In this document: positions 34,017-44,061 of the stretch, piece after piece
How positions within the stretch are numbered: position 1 is the stretch's first letter
Layout of the letters: every line of letters starts with the position of its first letter
DNA from: Hyphomicrobiales bacterium
GTDB lineage: Bacteria; Pseudomonadota; Alphaproteobacteria; Rhizobiales; NORP267
Assembly (NCBI GenBank): GCA_021775855.1
Contig: JAJFGZ010000057.1
Span: forward strand, 1 to 64,000
Length of the DNA stretch: 64,000 nt
Reading direction: 5' to 3'
Translations under genes and position numbers: made by a program
Notes under the pieces: generated by a model
What the model saw: the letters and a program-made list of their open reading frames with translations, nothing else
The model's database searches: none
What the model was told of the DNA's origin: nothing

Positions 34017-34961
34017 ATGAATTACAACCCGATAGCATGGATTGGGAAGCTCGGAACGTTTGGCGTTGCCGTCGGAATTTTTCTTGGCCTCGTGTTGCCG
34101 GACCTTGCGTCATTCTTCCGCCCCTGGCTGGCATGGACGATTTTCACAATCCTGGCGTTGACGATGGCGCGGGTCGACCTGGGACAACTCTCGGAGATCG
34201 GGCGCAGACCCAAACGGATCATCGGCACTACACTTGCTATCATGGTCGCCTTCCCCTTCCTGACCGGGTTCGCTCTACAGGCCCTGGGCATCTGGCAATT
34301 GTGGCCCGATCTTGCGCTGGCAATCCTGATCATGGCTGCCTCCCCGCCCCTCATGTCGGCGCCGGCGCTTATCTACTTGATCGGCCTCGACGGCCCGCTC
34401 GCCATGGCAACCCTGCTCGGCTGCGTCACCATCACGCCGATCACCGTCCCTTTGGTCATGAGCTGGTTCGCAGGCGGGAACATGGATATTTCGGGCCTTG
34501 ATCTGGCCATCCAGCTCTTCGCGATGATCGCCGGTGCGGTGCTCGCCGCCGGACTGTTTCGCGCCCTTGCGGGGAACAATTGGATCGTCGCAAATACAGA
34601 GACCATCGACGGCCTGATGATCATCTCGCTGTTTATTTTCGCGGTCACATTCATGGACGGGATTGGCCAGAAAATTATCAACACCCCGGAACAGATCGGC
34701 ATATTGACGGCCCTCGCATTTGGGCTGGCGACGTTGTTTATTCTGATTTTGGTGAGCATCTATTGGTCCAACGGGCGCGAGCGCGCATTGACCATCGGCA
34801 TTGTCAACGGCAACCGTTCCGTCGGCTTGATCGTTGCGGCGGTCGCGGGCAATATCCCGGACCTCACCTGGACCTATTGCGCCCTCGCCCAGTTCCCGAT
34901 TTACCTGTTGCCCTTTATCCTGAAGCCAATCGCTGGCAGACTGATCCCCCGGGCCAAATAA
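34017..34961 (+). CDS. membrane transporter, bile acid:Na+ symporter (BASS/SBF)-like
   Basis: From the ATG at 34017 the protein has 314 residues and about nine to ten hydrophobic segments. The pattern FFRPWLAWTIFTILALTMAR followed by a charged turn and PKRIIGTTLAIMVAFPFLTG, then MAASPPLMSAPALIYLIG, resembles the BASS/SBF/ACR3 superfamily, where proline-containing helix breaks line the substrate path. Members carry bile acids, pantoate, pyruvate or arsenite. The assignment is by overall feel, and the substrate is not predictable. The gene is 10 bases from the DUF2259 gene that follows, and both are likely one transcript. Confidence 0.65.
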   Translation: MNYNPIAWIGKLGTFGVAVGIFLGLVLPDLASFFRPWLAWTIFTILALTMARVDLGQLSEIGRRPKRIIGTTLAIMVAFPFLTGFALQALGIWQLWPDLALAILIMAASPPLMSAPALIYLIGLDGPLAMATLLGCVTITPITVPLVMSWFAGGNMDISGLDLAIQLFAMIAGAVLAAGLFRALAGNNWIVANTETIDGLMIISLFIFAVTFMDGIGQKIINTPEQIGILTALAFGLATLFILILVSIYWSNGRERALTIGIVNGNRSVGLIVAAVAGNIPDLTWTYCALAQFPIYLLPFILKPIAGRLIPRAK

Positions 34962-34971
34962 GATTGAGGGA

Positions 34972-35694
34972 ATGATCATGCATCGCCTTGCTCTCCACCT
35001 TGCCGTATCAATCTCAATCCTTTTTGGCACCAGCCTGGCAAAAGCCGGCGACTATGCCGAACGACGTATCATTGGCTTTTCCGTGAACGGTGCGTATTTT
35101 GCCTACGAACAATTTGGCGTGCAGGACGGGTCCGGATTTCCCTATTCGGATATTTTCATCCTGAACGTTGCCAGCGACACCTGGGCTGGCGGATCTCCCT
35201 TCCGGACCCGGCTCGACGACGACACACAGGGCGTCAACGCCGCCCGTACCGTCAGCAGAAACAGTGCGGCTTCTGCCCTCGTCTCGCTAGGTATTCAGGA
35301 CGCCGGACGGCTGCTGGCGGCAAACCCGATTACTGAATCCGGCGCCGATGCGCACCAGTTAACCTTCCGGCCAACGCCCCAATTCAGCGCCGAATGGCGC
35401 CTCGATATGAATGAATATCCGATGACGGCAAGCGGGTGTTCGGGGTTTGAATCGGATATCCGCGGCTTTGCCCTGGTTCTCGCCCGCGATGGTGGCCAAC
35501 CGTCATTGAACATGCATGAAGATACGTCGATCCCCTCGTCGCGCAAATGCCCGATCGGTTATGGCATATCCGACGTCATTATCCACGGGGACTATAACGC
35601 ACCAAGCCAGCTGATCGTTCTGGTGCGGGTCCTGAGTGTTGGTTTTGAAGGGCCCAACATGCGTTACATCGCCATTCCGGCAATCATCAACTAA
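34972..35694 (+). CDS. DUF2259 domain secreted protein
   Basis: The protein has 240 residues. It opens with a signal peptide (LHLAVSISILFGTSLAKA, cut after about residue 25). The mature sequence starts GDYAERRIIGFSVNGAYFAY and continues EQFGVQDGSGFPYSDIFI and NVASDTWAGGSPFRTRLDDD, the pattern I recall for DUF2259 (predicted periplasmic proteins of alphaproteobacteria). The last third has two cysteines (ASGCSGFESDI and SRKCPIGYG) that could form a disulfide. No function is known for the family. It follows the BASS-like transporter and precedes purB by 71 bases. Confidence 0.8.
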   Translation: MIMHRLALHLAVSISILFGTSLAKAGDYAERRIIGFSVNGAYFAYEQFGVQDGSGFPYSDIFILNVASDTWAGGSPFRTRLDDDTQGVNAARTVSRNSAASALVSLGIQDAGRLLAANPITESGADAHQLTFRPTPQFSAEWRLDMNEYPMTASGCSGFESDIRGFALVLARDGGQPSLNMHEDTSIPSSRKCPIGYGISDVIIHGDYNAPSQLIVLVRVLSVGFEGPNMRYIAIPAIIN

Positions 35695-35765
35695 CCGGTC
35701 ATTGTCTCACCCAACACTGTCTGGTACGAGGGGGACATCATCACTGAAATCGACAGGTCCGCCTA

Positions 35766-37067
35766 ATGATCCCGCGCTATTCCAGGCCTGAAATGGTCGC
35801 CATCTGGGAGCCTGCCTGCAAGTTCCGCATCTGGTTTGAGATCGAGGCCCACGCCGCGACCGCGATGGCCGAGCTTGGCACTATCCCGAAAGCCGCCGCC
35901 GAGAAAATATGGGACAAGGGCGCCGCAGCCGAATTTGACGTTGCCCGCATCGATGCAATCGAAGCCGAGGTCAAACACGATGTCATCGCTTTCCTGACCC
36001 ACCTCTCCGAAATTGTCGGTCCGGAGGCGCGTTTCGTCCACCAGGGAATGACCTCATCGGACGTGCTCGATACGTGCCTGAATGTACAATTGGTGCGGGC
36101 CAGCGACCTACTGATGGCCGATCTGGATAAATTACTGGAAGCCCTGAAACGCCGGGCGCTCGAGCACAAAATGACGCCGTGCATCGGGCGCAGCCACGGC
36201 ATTCATGCGGAACCCACCACGTTCGGCCTGAAAATGGCCCAAGCCTATGCCGAATTTGACCGCGCCCGCGACCGGCTGGACGCTGCGCGCGCGGAAATAG
36301 CAACCTGCGCCTTGTCCGGCGCGGTCGGGACCTTCGCCCATATCGACCCGCGCGTCGAAGCTTATGTATCGGCAAAACTCGGGCTTACCCCGGAAGCAAT
36401 TTCGACCCAGGTGATTCCGCGAGATCGCCACGCCATGTTTTTTGCGACCCTCGGCGTGATCGCCTCGTCGGTCGAACGTCTGGCGACCGAAATTCGGCAT
36501 TTACAACGTACCGAAGTGCTTGAAGTTGAAGAGTATTTCTCCAAGGGCCAGAAAGGCTCGTCGGCCATGCCGCACAAGCGCAACCCGGTCCTGACCGAGA
36601 ACCTGACCGGTCTGGCGCGTATGGTGCGCAGCTACGCCATGCCGGCCATGGAGAATGTCGCGCTATGGCACGAACGCGATATATCCCACTCATCCGTCGA
36701 GCGTATGATCGGGCCCGACGCCACCATCACGCTGGACTTTGCCCTTGCCCGCCTGACCGGCGTCATCGACAAGCTGTTGGTCTACCCGGACCGGATGCAG
36801 CAAAATCTCGATCGCCTCGGCGGTCTGGTCCATTCCCAGCGTGTCCTGCTTGCCTTGACTCAGGCCGGGGTATCGCGCGAGGACGCCTATAGAATCGTCC
36901 AGCGCAACGCCATGCCCGTATGGGACGGCAAAGGTCAGTTCCTGGATTTCTTGAAGAAAGACGGCGAAGTCACTGATGTGATTCCTGATTCTGATCTGGA
37001 AGACCTGTTCGATCTGGGCTTCCACACCAAAAACATTGATTTGATTTTTATGCGGGTTTTCGACTGA
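35766..37067 (+). CDS. purB: adenylosuccinate lyase
   Basis: The protein has 433 residues. The start MIPRYSRPEMVAIWEP is the usual one for alphaproteobacterial PurB. The fumarase/aspartase superfamily signature is KGSSAMPHKRNPVLTENL. MTSSDVLDTCLNVQLV and CIGRSHGIHAEPTTFGLK supply the other active-site blocks, including the catalytic histidine. PurB catalyses two steps of purine synthesis: cleavage of SAICAR and of adenylosuccinate, each releasing fumarate. It lies about 2.7 kb before the purC-S-Q-L cluster but is separated from it by three genes on the opposite strand. Confidence 0.97.
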   Translation: MIPRYSRPEMVAIWEPACKFRIWFEIEAHAATAMAELGTIPKAAAEKIWDKGAAAEFDVARIDAIEAEVKHDVIAFLTHLSEIVGPEARFVHQGMTSSDVLDTCLNVQLVRASDLLMADLDKLLEALKRRALEHKMTPCIGRSHGIHAEPTTFGLKMAQAYAEFDRARDRLDAARAEIATCALSGAVGTFAHIDPRVEAYVSAKLGLTPEAISTQVIPRDRHAMFFATLGVIASSVERLATEIRHLQRTEVLEVEEYFSKGQKGSSAMPHKRNPVLTENLTGLARMVRSYAMPAMENVALWHERDISHSSVERMIGPDATITLDFALARLTGVIDKLLVYPDRMQQNLDRLGGLVHSQRVLLALTQAGVSREDAYRIVQRNAMPVWDGKGQFLDFLKKDGEVTDVIPDSDLEDLFDLGFHTKNIDLIFMRVFD

Positions 37068-37084
37068 ACATCGAAACCTCTTGC

Positions 37085-38335
37085 CTAAAACAGATGTTCG
37101 CGACCAACTTTCACACGCTGGACGCCATCGTAGGAAATAATATCGGCGGTCGCATAGGTCTCCGATAGCGTCGCGGGCATGAAGCTGCCGGTACCGACGA
37201 AATCAACAGGCACGTTGGTGGCGCCCATCACCTGGCATTTCTGGGAATCAAACCCGGATGACGCGACAATCAACACCTTTTCGTGGCCGGCCTTGTTCAG
37301 CGCCCGGCGCACATGGATTATGGACGCGGCCGATACGCCCTTGCCGAACAGGATCCGGCGAACCTGGTCGACCAGTAAATTGCTGGCGTCAAGCTGGAAC
37401 GCCCGCGCACCCAACACCCGTTCGACGATATTATATTCGCCGTGCACGTCGAGCCATTCACCGACCGCCTGGACGGAGGTTTCGTAATCGAGACCTTCGG
37501 CAAACCGCCCGCCATGGGTATCCAGACGAACGGCAAGCTTGCGGCCATCTTTATCAATTTTTGCGTCCTTGAAAAACCAGTCGGCCGAGCGCAGGGAATC
37601 CGTTACCTCGTGTCCATTATAGTCAACAAGGCCAACAAGCATTTCGACCTGCGGATGCGTTTCCGCGAATAGTTTCAGGGAGTCGACTACGTCCCCGCCT
37701 GTATATCCGACCAGAGCATGGGGCATGGTGCCGGACCCGCGTAGCGCTCCAAAAAACGGCGCGGTCAGATCCTGCGACGAGCCGACAAAGCCTTTGACAT
37801 CCCCATTTTTGACTTTTGCCGCCTCGCTGCCGACTGACGCGCCGTAGGCCGCGAGCAAATTCATTTCGGGGCCGGACGCGTGACGCGCATGCATATCCAG
37901 AAAGGCAGCGTTGGGCATGGCGCGGCACATCTCGTAGGCATTGTTGGCGCAAACACAGGGCACCCCGATCTTCTGCAATACCAGCGTCTCGACCTCAGAC
38001 AATTCGGAATACGGTCCGCGAATTTCCATGATCTTGGTTTCGGACGGGACGATTTCCCCGTCCTCAAAATACGCCTTAATTTCGGCATTTGGCGCCAATC
38101 TCTTCACCAGTCGCTTCGCTGGTTCGAGAGCCGCGATCACTCTGCGGCGTAGGAAAATCGCGTAGACAACCTCACAATCGCCGACATTTTCGACGATCCG
38201 TCTTGAATGGGAAAAATACTTGTCGGTCAGGCTGGCAACAGGTCCAGCCGACAACATCACGTCGATCAGCAATTCGAGGGCATCGTCTCGGCTGCCAACC
38301 GGCTTCGGGCGTAGCTCCATTGTCGCCCCTTTCAT
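37085..38335 (-). CDS. nicotinate phosphoribosyltransferase-like protein
   Basis: The protein has 416 residues, the length of the shorter NAPRT/PncB type. Identifiable blocks are DKYFSHSRRIVENVG, then AFLDMHARHASGPEMNLLAA, a glycine-rich FVGSSQDLTAPFFGA with GSGTMPHALVGYTGGD, and a C-terminal VASSGFDSQKCQVM. NAPRT adds PRPP-derived ribose phosphate to nicotinate to salvage NAD. Sequence features of the family are clear, but a relative with another base is possible. Its ATG overlaps the stop of the upstream HpcH aldolase (ATGA), an unexpected pairing. An ATG five codons further in, after GGGGCGACA, is an alternative start. Confidence 0.85.
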   Translation of the reverse strand: MKGATMELRPKPVGSRDDALELLIDVMLSAGPVASLTDKYFSHSRRIVENVGDCEVVYAIFLRRRVIAALEPAKRLVKRLAPNAEIKAYFEDGEIVPSETKIMEIRGPYSELSEVETLVLQKIGVPCVCANNAYEMCRAMPNAAFLDMHARHASGPEMNLLAAYGASVGSEAAKVKNGDVKGFVGSSQDLTAPFFGALRGSGTMPHALVGYTGGDVVDSLKLFAETHPQVEMLVGLVDYNGHEVTDSLRSADWFFKDAKIDKDGRKLAVRLDTHGGRFAEGLDYETSVQAVGEWLDVHGEYNIVERVLGARAFQLDASNLLVDQVRRILFGKGVSAASIIHVRRALNKAGHEKVLIVASSGFDSQKCQVMGATNVPVDFVGTGSFMPATLSETYATADIISYDGVQRVKVGREHLF

Positions 38336-39099
38336 GATTTTGCGGTTGCGAGCGTCGCTGTCGATCCCGCCTCCATATAGGCTTGATCGTTGCCCACATT
38401 GATAAGCTGAAAACCCATATCGCGATAGACCCGGGCAATTTCCGCGTTATTGGCGTATGCGCCCGCAAACTTCCCATGGGCAACGCATTTCCGGACGATC
38501 AGTTCCAGCGCCTTCAAGACTTCGGGCCGGGTCGTGTCGACAAATTTGCCATCGGTCAGATTGACACAAAGATCATTCGGGCCTGCGAAAATCATATCGA
38601 TTCCAGGCGTCGAGCAGATCGCGTCGATATTTTTCAAGGCAATACCGGTCTCGACCATGGCCATTGTTACCACCAGATCATTCGCCGCGGCGAGGTAGGC
38701 GGCTGCGTCCATTTCGAGTAACGTGAGCGCCCGTTTCGGTGCCCATGACCGCTGTCCGTCGGGCGGATATTTTGTGGAACGCGCGAGCCAGGACGCGTCC
38801 TGACCGGAATTGATCATCGGGCAAATGATACCTTCAGCACCGGTATCGGGCACCCTCCCGAGAAGTCCGTCGTCGCCAACCGGTACCCGCACAACCGGAA
38901 TGCACCCGGCCTTGTTGATGGCGCCGACGGAGGCAAGCATATCGTCATAGGCGATCAGCCCGTGCTGCATGTCCAGGACGATCGCATCCCAACCGTCACC
39001 TGCAAGCGCCTCGGCGTGCAGGGGAGATGGAATCGACATCCAGGCAGAATACAGCGTTTCCCCGGCGGTCAGCCGCTGTTTAAAACTGGGGGCGGTCAT
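38332..39099 (-). CDS. HpcH/HpaI-type aldolase
   Basis: The protein has 255 residues. The class II pyruvate-aldolase pattern is present: DAIVLDMQHGLIAYDD, the metal-binding region MAMVETGIALKNIDAI, and the typical GIDMIFAGPNDL. Members cleave 4-hydroxy-2-oxo acids to pyruvate and an aldehyde, as in homoprotocatechuate (HpcH), 2-keto-3-deoxyrhamnonate or garL-type pathways. The substrate is not decided. It is followed, with an ATGA overlap, by the NAPRT-like gene on the same strand; no other genes of an aromatic or sugar-acid pathway are adjacent. Confidence 0.9.
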   Translation of the reverse strand: MTAPSFKQRLTAGETLYSAWMSIPSPLHAEALAGDGWDAIVLDMQHGLIAYDDMLASVGAINKAGCIPVVRVPVGDDGLLGRVPDTGAEGIICPMINSGQDASWLARSTKYPPDGQRSWAPKRALTLLEMDAAAYLAAANDLVVTMAMVETGIALKNIDAICSTPGIDMIFAGPNDLCVNLTDGKFVDTTRPEVLKALELIVRKCVAHGKFAGAYANNAEIARVYRDMGFQLINVGNDQAYMEAGSTATLATAKS

Positions 39100-39135
39100 G
39101 GGAATTCCTGATGCAGAAAAAGTTTGGAGAGGTTT

Positions 39136-39459
39136 TTAACCTTCCGCCTGAAGTTGCTCGATGGCTTTTGCCATAAATTCATCCATGGTCCGGCGGAGCT
39201 GATGATCGGACTGCTCGACACCGGCATCGTCAAAATCTTTTCTGATCTTGTTGAAAACGTCCTGGTCGCCGGGCATTTCGAAATCGGATTTAATGACTTC
39301 TTTGACATATGCCGCCACGGCGTCGCCGGAATGGCCAAGCAGGCCTGCACCCCATTCTCCGAGCAATCTGTTGCGACGTGCTTCCGCTTTGAATTGCAGC
39401 TCGGCGTCGTGGGCGAATTTGGCCTCAAAACTCTCTTTGCGCTTGTCAAAACTATTCAT
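39136..39459 (-). CDS. F1-ATPase zeta subunit / DUF1476 family protein
   Basis: This 107-residue acidic, largely helical protein begins MNSFDKRKESFEAKFAHDAE and has RRNRLLGEWGAGLLGHSGDA and VIKSDFEMPGDQDVFNKIRK. This is the DUF1476 family, shown in Paracoccus denitrificans to be the zeta subunit that inhibits ATP hydrolysis by the F1-ATPase. The size fits that family. It is not near any ATP synthase gene, which is normal. It is divergent from purC, with 286 bases between them, and lies 36 bases upstream of the HpcH aldolase on the same strand. Confidence 0.9.
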   Translation of the reverse strand: MNSFDKRKESFEAKFAHDAELQFKAEARRNRLLGEWGAGLLGHSGDAVAAYVKEVIKSDFEMPGDQDVFNKIRKDFDDAGVEQSDHQLRRTMDEFMAKAIEQLQAEG

Positions 39460-39745
39460 GAATTCTGCTCCCGACTCTGGGGGTTACGCCCATGTCTTGT
39501 AATTATTCCGATACGACAAAAGTTGTTCCTCCATAGCCTGCGCATCGGCCGAAATCAACAGGCGACAATATCGCTCACACACCTATAAAAGAATCACTGT
39601 ACCACTGGTGTATATATGGTAGTTCCGAATTCAATATATTAGTGGCGTGGCTCTCGATTCTCGGTCTTCGCGGGAACGCATACAAAATCAAGCCTTATGC
39701 CGGCCGTGTAATGAGTTTTTCTTTTCCGTATTCAGGAGGCAAGGC

Positions 39746-40516
39746 ATGAACCGCCGCCGTCGGGTTTATGAAGGCAAGGCCAAGATCCTTTATGAGGGTC
39801 CGGAACCCGGCACTCTTGTGCAGCACTTCAAGGACGACGCAACTGCGTTCAACAAACGCAAGCACGAAGTTGTCGACGGCAAGGGTGTGCTCAACAATCG
39901 GATTTCGGAGTATATTTTTACCCAGTTGGGCGAAATTGGTATCCCGACCCATTTCCTGCGCCGCCTCAATATGCGCGAGCAGCTGATCCGCGAAGTTGAA
40001 ATAATCCCCCTCGAAGTGGTCGTACGCAATATTGCAGCCGGCTCGATTGCCAAGCGCCTCGGCATCGAAGAAGGGACACCCCTGTCCCGCTCGATTGTCG
40101 AATTCTACTATAAGAAAGACGAACTCGACGACCCCTTGGTGTCGGAAGAGCATATCACTGCGTTTGGCTGGGCAGCGCCACCGGAGCTCGACGACATCAT
40201 GTCGCTCTCGATCCGGATCAACGATTTTCTGTGTGGCCTGTTCCTCGGCGTCGGGATCCGTCTTGTGGATTTTAAGATCGAGTTCGGTCGCCTCTACGAA
40301 AACGACATGATGCGGATCGTTCTGGCCGACGAAATCAGTCCCGATTCCTGCCGGCTCTGGGACCGCGAAACCGACGAGAAGATGGACAAAGACCGATTCA
40401 GGCGCGACATGGGCGGAATGCTCGAAGCCTACCACGAAGTCGCGCGCCGGCTCGGAGTCCTGACGGAGAATGAAAACGTCTCGCAGGGCACTGGCCCGGT
40501 TCTGGTCAAAGACTGA
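39746..40516 (+). CDS. purC: phosphoribosylaminoimidazole-succinocarboxamide synthase
   Basis: From the ATG preceded by CAGGAGGCAAGGC the protein has 256 residues; the open frame runs further upstream, but there is no good start there. SAICAR synthetase blocks are [43 protein letters not shown] and [11 protein letters not shown]. PurC ligates CAIR to aspartate. It is the first gene of purC-purS-purQ-purL, and the upstream 286-base divergent region should hold its promoter. An AT-rich stretch near 39612-39640 (GTATATATGG and TCAATATATTAG) lies in that region. Confidence 0.97.
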   Translation: MNRRRRVYEGKAKILYEGPEPGTLVQHFKDDATAFNKRKHEVVDGKGVLNNRISEYIFTQLGEIGIPTHFLRRLNMREQLIREVEIIPLEVVVRNIAAGSIAKRLGIEEGTPLSRSIVEFYYKKDELDDPLVSEEHITAFGWAAPPELDDIMSLSIRINDFLCGLFLGVGIRLVDFKIEFGRLYENDMMRIVLADEISPDSCRLWDRETDEKMDKDRFRRDMGGMLEAYHEVARRLGVLTENENVSQGTGPVLVKD

Positions 40517-40527
40517 GCATTCGTCAA

Positions 40528-40779
40528 ATGAAAGCGCGTGTTCTCATTACCCTGAAAACCGGCGTTCTGGATCCCCAGGGCAAAGCCGTTCAAAAAGCGC
40601 TTGGCACGCTCGGATTTGATGGCGTAGATAATGTTCGCCAGGGAAAAGTCATCGAGATAGATCTGACCGAGACCGACGAAACGGCGGCCTACGCGAAGGT
40701 CTCAAACATGTGCGACAAGCTGCTCGCCAACACCGTTATCGAGAATTACCAAATCGAATTGTTGCCGGACGGCACATAA
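40528..40779 (+). CDS. purS: phosphoribosylformylglycinamidine synthase subunit PurS
   Basis: The protein has 83 residues, the family size. The sequence runs [20 protein letters not shown], then [20 protein letters not shown] and [12 protein letters not shown]. PurS bridges PurQ and PurL in the three-subunit FGAM synthetase used by alphaproteobacteria. It starts 11 bases after purC. No strong ribosome site is seen before its ATG. Confidence 0.96.
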   Translation: MKARVLITLKTGVLDPQGKAVQKALGTLGFDGVDNVRQGKVIEIDLTETDETAAYAKVSNMCDKLLANTVIENYQIELLPDGT

Positions 40780-40819
40780 TTATGTGTCACGTGCGCCTGT
40801 AAGACAGGTTTCAAACGCT

Positions 40820-41509
40820 ATGAAAACCGCAATCCTGGTATTCCCCGGCACCAACCGAGAACGCGATGCTGCCGACGCGATCGAGAGTGTCTCTGGTATA
40901 AAGCCAGTCATTGTCTGGCATCAGGAAACCGAAATTCCGGACGTCGACCTGATCATCCTGCCGGGCGGATTTTCGTTCGGCGATTATCTCCGCGTCGGCG
41001 CAATTGCGGCCAGATCACCGATTATCGACGCGCTGCATCGCAAAGCCGATACCGGCGTGACCGTGCTCGGCATCTGCAACGGGTTCCAGATCCTGACGGA
41101 AACCGGCCTGCTGCCCGGCTCGCTGATCCGCAACCGCGATCTCGATTTTATCTGCCGGGATATCAACCTTCGAGTCGTCAACAATTCAACCCGGTTTTCT
41201 CAAAGCTACGCGTTGGACCAGATCATTCGCTTCCCTGTCGCCCATCACGACGGTAATTATTTCGCCGATGCCGAGACCCTGCGGATGGTCGAAGACAATG
41301 ATCAGGTCGTCTTCCGATATTGCGACCCGGCTGGCGAGATCAATGCGACAGGAAACCCGAACGGGTCGGTCAATAATATTGCCGGCATGACCAACAAAGC
41401 CGGTAACGTTATGGGCCTGATGCCCCATCCCGAAAACCTGATCGACCAGCTTCTTGGCGGGATCGATGGCAGGGCCCTGTTCGAAAGTCTGCTCGGACGC
41501 GCCGCATGA
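40820..41509 (+). CDS. purQ: phosphoribosylformylglycinamidine synthase, glutaminase subunit
   Basis: From the internal ATG the protein has 229 residues and starts [19 protein letters not shown], the family pattern. The class I glutaminase nucleophile is the cysteine in [13 protein letters not shown], and the partner histidine and glutamate are in GLMPHPENL. PurQ supplies ammonia to PurL. The 40 bases after purS include a small hairpin (CCTGT-AAG-ACAGG at 40796-40808) and no clear ribosome site. Its stop overlaps the purL start by ATGA. Confidence 0.96.
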   Translation: MKTAILVFPGTNRERDAADAIESVSGIKPVIVWHQETEIPDVDLIILPGGFSFGDYLRVGAIAARSPIIDALHRKADTGVTVLGICNGFQILTETGLLPGSLIRNRDLDFICRDINLRVVNNSTRFSQSYALDQIIRFPVAHHDGNYFADAETLRMVEDNDQVVFRYCDPAGEINATGNPNGSVNNIAGMTNKAGNVMGLMPHPENLIDQLLGGIDGRALFESLLGRAA

Positions 41510-43734
41510 ATGCCCACGACACGAGAAACAATCCGGAACCGCTGGTCGATGCAGATCTTGCGGCGGACCACGGGTTGTCCCCGGACGAATATCAGAAAGT
41601 TCTTGATCTGATTGGCCGGACCCCGAGTTTTACCGAGCTTGGGATATTCTCCGCCATGTGGAACGAGCATTGCTCGTATAAATCCTCAAAGAAATGGCTG
41701 AAAACCCTACCGACCACCGGCAAACGCGTGGTCCTCGGCCCGGGGGAGAATGCCGGCGTCGTTGATATCGACGATGGCCAGGTCGTTGTATTCAAGATGG
41801 AGAGCCACAACCACCCCTCATTCATCGAACCCTACCAGGGCGCGGCGACCGGGATCGGTGGCATCCTGCGCGACGTATTCACGATGGGCGCCCGCCCGAT
41901 CGCGGCCATGAACGCGCTCCGGTTCGGCGCGGTCGACCACCCGAAAACCCGCCACCTGGTGGCAGGCGTGGTCGCGGGTATCGGCGGGTACGGCAATTCG
42001 TTTGGCGTACCTAACGTCGGCGGCGAGGTGAATTTTCATAAACGCTATAACGGCAATATTCTGGTTAACGCGTTTGCTGCAGGTTTGGCAGACGCCGACA
42101 AGATTTTCCTGTCGAAACCGACAGGCGTTGGACTTCCGGTCGTTTACCTCGGCGCCAAGACGGGGCGTGACGGCATCCATGGTGCAACTATGGCGTCCGC
42201 CGAATTTGACGATTCCATCGAAGAAAAGCGCCCAACGGTCCAGGTCGGCGATCCGTTCACCGAAAAATGCCTGCTCGAAGCCTGCATGGAATTGATGGCG
42301 TCGGGTGCTGTCATCGCCATCCAGGACATGGGTGCCGCGGGCCTCACCTGCTCTGCAGTCGAGATGGGCGCAAAAGGGAATCTCGGGATCCGGCTCGATC
42401 TGGACAACGTCCCCTGCCGGGAAGACGCCATGACGGCGTACGAGATGATGCTGTCGGAAAGCCAGGAGCGCATGCTCATGGTGCTCGATCCGACGCTTGA
42501 GAACCAGGCCCGTGCCATCTTCGAGAAATGGGATCTGGATTTCGCCATTGTCGGCGAGACGACCGATGACCTCCGGTTCCGGGTTTTCAGGGATGGCGTC
42601 GAGGTCGCCGACCTGCCGATCAAGGACCTTGGCGACGAAGCACCGGAATATGACCGACCCTGGACCATGCCGGTGCCAAGGCCCGCGCTTGAGCACAATG
42701 ATTTCGCGGATACCGATATTGCCGCTTCGCTGCTGACGTTGATCGGATCACCTGACCTCGCCTCCAGGCGTTGGGTGTGGGAGCAGTACGACCACCTGAT
42801 CCAGGGCAACACGATTGTCCGGCCCGGGTCCGATGCCGCCATTGTCCGGATCGCGGGGCACGAAAAAAAGGCGTTGGCATTTTCGTCCGACGTGACTCCG
42901 CGCTATTGCGACGCCGATCCATTCGAGGGTGGCAAGCAGGCGGTCGCCGAATGCTGGCGCAATCTGACCGCATCCGGCGCGACGCCGCTCGCTATCACCG
43001 ACAACCTGAATTTCGGCAACCCGGAAAAACCCGAGATTATGGGCACCTTCGTTCGCGCAATACAGGGGATCGGAGAAGCCTGTAAAATTCTTGATTTTCC
43101 AGTCGTTTCCGGCAACGTGTCGCTCTACAACGAGACCAATAACGAGGCGATTTTACCAACCCCCACCATTGCTGGCGTAGGATTGATTTCCGACCTGAGA
43201 AAAATCGTTCCTTCGGGTTTTACCAATATCAGCGACATCGTTCTGCTCGTGGGCGCACCCGACACATGGGGAACTCATCTTGGCCAGTCACTGTATTTGC
43301 GCGAAATCCACAGCCGGGAGGACGGCCCACCCCCTCCGGTCGATCTTGAGCAGGAAAAACAGGCCGGTGATCTGGTTCGCAGTTTGATTGCCGACGGGCT
43401 CGTCAACGCGGTCCATGACTGCTCGGACGGCGGGCTCGGGGTCACACTTGCTGAAATGGCGATCCAGTCCGGTATAGGCGCCGCGATAACACCACCGCAA
43501 ACCCTCTCACCTGTTGCCGCATTTTTCGGCGAGGACCAGGGTCGGTATGTCATGACCGCGCGCCTTGAAGACCGCGCCGAGTTGTGGGATCGTTGCGAGA
43601 AAGCGGGCGTGGCAATCGAGGAGATTGGCTCAACCATCGCAGGTGAGTTGAAACTCGGGAATGCCGACGCCATATTTGTCAAAGAATTGCAGGAGCGGCA
43701 CGAAGCCTGGTTCCCGCAATTCATGAATATGTGA
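41506..43734 (+). CDS. purL: phosphoribosylformylglycinamidine synthase, synthetase subunit
   Basis: The protein has 742 residues, the small-PurL length. Domain blocks include [20 protein letters not shown] near the N-terminus, [20 protein letters not shown], and [20 protein letters not shown]. The second half repeats the fold with [16 protein letters not shown] and [20 protein letters not shown]. PurL uses ATP and PurQ-derived ammonia to convert FGAR to FGAM. It is coupled to purQ by an ATGA overlap. All main blocks are intact. Confidence 0.97.
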   Translation: MNAHDTRNNPEPLVDADLAADHGLSPDEYQKVLDLIGRTPSFTELGIFSAMWNEHCSYKSSKKWLKTLPTTGKRVVLGPGENAGVVDIDDGQVVVFKMESHNHPSFIEPYQGAATGIGGILRDVFTMGARPIAAMNALRFGAVDHPKTRHLVAGVVAGIGGYGNSFGVPNVGGEVNFHKRYNGNILVNAFAAGLADADKIFLSKPTGVGLPVVYLGAKTGRDGIHGATMASAEFDDSIEEKRPTVQVGDPFTEKCLLEACMELMASGAVIAIQDMGAAGLTCSAVEMGAKGNLGIRLDLDNVPCREDAMTAYEMMLSESQERMLMVLDPTLENQARAIFEKWDLDFAIVGETTDDLRFRVFRDGVEVADLPIKDLGDEAPEYDRPWTMPVPRPALEHNDFADTDIAASLLTLIGSPDLASRRWVWEQYDHLIQGNTIVRPGSDAAIVRIAGHEKKALAFSSDVTPRYCDADPFEGGKQAVAECWRNLTASGATPLAITDNLNFGNPEKPEIMGTFVRAIQGIGEACKILDFPVVSGNVSLYNETNNEAILPTPTIAGVGLISDLRKIVPSGFTNISDIVLLVGAPDTWGTHLGQSLYLREIHSREDGPPPPVDLEQEKQAGDLVRSLIADGLVNAVHDCSDGGLGVTLAEMAIQSGIGAAITPPQTLSPVAAFFGEDQGRYVMTARLEDRAELWDRCEKAGVAIEEIGSTIAGELKLGNADAIFVKELQERHEAWFPQFMNM

Positions 43735-43746
43735 GGCGATCCTTTT

Positions 43747-43983
43747 ATGGCGATGGCAGCAATCGATATCGAAAACATGATCAGGACTGCCCTACCCGAT
43801 GCCCGGGTGGAAATCCGGGATTTGGCGGGAGACGGCGACCATTATTCCGCTAGGGTCATATCCGAAGCGTTCCGGGGTAAAAACCGCGTGCAGCAGCATC
43901 AGATGGTTTACGACGCGCTGCAGGGCAATATGGGTGGCGAACTGCACGCCCTGGCATTGCAGACAAGCGTGCCGGATGCTTAG
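43747..43983 (+). CDS. bolA: BolA family protein
   Basis: The protein has 78 residues. BolA features are MIRTALPDARVEIRDLAGDG near the start and NRVQQHQMVYDALQGNMGGE LHALAL with the conserved histidine of the class (QQHQMVY). BolA proteins pair with monothiol glutaredoxins to bind a 2Fe-2S cluster, and the partner gene follows at 44062. It starts 12 bases after purL. The purL-bolA-grxD order recurs in alphaproteobacteria, so linkage is not by chance. Confidence 0.94.
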   Translation: MAMAAIDIENMIRTALPDARVEIRDLAGDGDHYSARVISEAFRGKNRVQQHQMVYDALQGNMGGELHALALQTSVPDA

Positions 43984-44061
43984 GGTCCGGAACCTAAAAG
44001 ACTTGTCGAATATTGATCAAACAGTTATTCATTTGGGTAAGATAGTTCAAAGGAGATACCA

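Noticed and set aside
41818-42696. 292-residue minus-strand open frame inside purL
   Set aside because: Antisense shadow of a highly conserved gene; no motif of its own.
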